Positions 20,185 through 20,317 of a stretch of DNA of 20,317 bases are shown one piece after another. The notes beneath the pieces are model-generated. The model ran no database searches and was not told where the DNA came from. It saw nothing but the letters and a program-made list of their open reading frames with translations. The first letter of the stretch is position 1. Every line of letters starts with the position of its first letter. Made by a program: the position numbers and the translations under genes. This DNA comes from Deltaproteobacteria bacterium (GTDB lineage: Bacteria > Desulfobacterota > GWC2-55-46), in contig JACRNN010000133.1 in the NCBI GenBank assembly GCA_016234955.1, positions 1 to 20,317 on the forward strand. The letters run 5' to 3'.

Positions 20185-20317
20185 TTCCCCTAAAAGTAGA
20201 CATGTAATAAGTAGAGCTTTCTGGCAAAATAAAGCCAGGAGGTTCACATGAAGAAGTCCCGTTTTACCGAGTCTCAGATCGTAGCCGTGCTCAAGGAGGC
20301 TGAATCCGGCGTTCCCG
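20184..20317 (+). mobile_element. Left end of an IS3-family element (runs off the window)
   Basis: From about 20184 the sequence changes from mrr to an IS-like left end (TTCCCCTAAAAGTAGACA at 20186-20203), followed by a 45-base leader and a transposase start. The exact terminal base cannot be set without the right end. Insertion here explains the loss of the mrr 5' part. Confidence 0.6.
20248..20317 (+). CDS. IS3-family transposase OrfA, N-terminus (partial)
   Basis: ATG at 20248 with AGGAGG (20237-20242) five bases upstream. The 23 visible residues start MKKSRFTESQIVAVLKEAES and continue GVP, the standard start of the OrfA (HTH_Tnp_1) of many IS3-family elements. The gene continues beyond the window. 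Confidence 0.85.
   Translation, partial: MKKSRFTESQIVAVLKEAESGVP

Noticed and set aside
1..20317. CRISPR array
   Set aside because: I found no regularly spaced direct repeats with unique spacers; the repeats present are dispersed palindromes.

Overview
The window is chromosomal DNA from a Gram-negative bacterium. GC is high outside one AT-rich spot, and coding is dense with AGG-Arg and ATA-Ile favoured. The gene mix (BioH-type biotin operon, 640-residue Aquifex-type aconitase, purC-purS-purQ, MTHFR family protein) and the many palindromic repeats suggest a Deltaproteobacteria/Desulfobacterota- or Nitrospirota-like organism. That placement is inference, since no marker gene is present. Both edges lie in insertion sequences: the 3' end of an ISL3-type transposase at 1-102, and the left end of an IS3-type element that has cut an mrr restriction gene at about 20184.

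Layout. (1) 1-638: IS remnant and hairpin-rich spacer. (2) 639-3060: rarA, a two-ACT-domain GcvR-like protein and peptide deformylase. (3) 3153-9281: a near-complete biotin locus, bioB then bioF-bioH-bioC-bioA-bioD. A candidate BirA operator lies in front of bioB, and three strong hairpins separate bioB from bioF. Neighbouring genes from bioF to bioD abut or overlap by 0-4 bases, so they should be co-translated. Together they methylate malonyl-ACP (BioC), release pimeloyl-ACP from its methyl ester (BioH), and build KAPA, DAPA, dethiobiotin and biotin (BioF, A, D, B). (4) 9358-11292, minus: aconitase with a palindromic promoter region. (5) 11589-13234: the accessory island. Two divergent phage CI-like regulators share an AT-rich control region. 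The minus-strand one leads into a run of very small genes: a 32-residue ORF, a 37-residue four-cysteine zinc ribbon, and a 68-residue basic/proline-rich protein readable only through a frameshift at an A6 run. The plus-strand regulator has an S24 (LexA/CI) domain whose catalytic Ser is Gly. (6) 13455-13530: tRNA-Cys(GCA). (7) 13780-16251: exported thermonuclease with a C-terminal OB-like domain, a HAMP-only membrane protein, and an AbrB-like/cupin pair. (8) 16365-19762, minus: an MTHFR (metF-like) gene with its terminator, then purQ, purS and purC.

The most interesting signals are: the CI-like pair with its microprotein operon; two copies of a structured 146/190-bp repeat placed 10-14 nt after the stop codons of purC and purQ, whose hairpins are kept by compensatory base changes; and the BirA box at bioB. 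All function calls come from reading the translations by eye. No database search or folding program was run.
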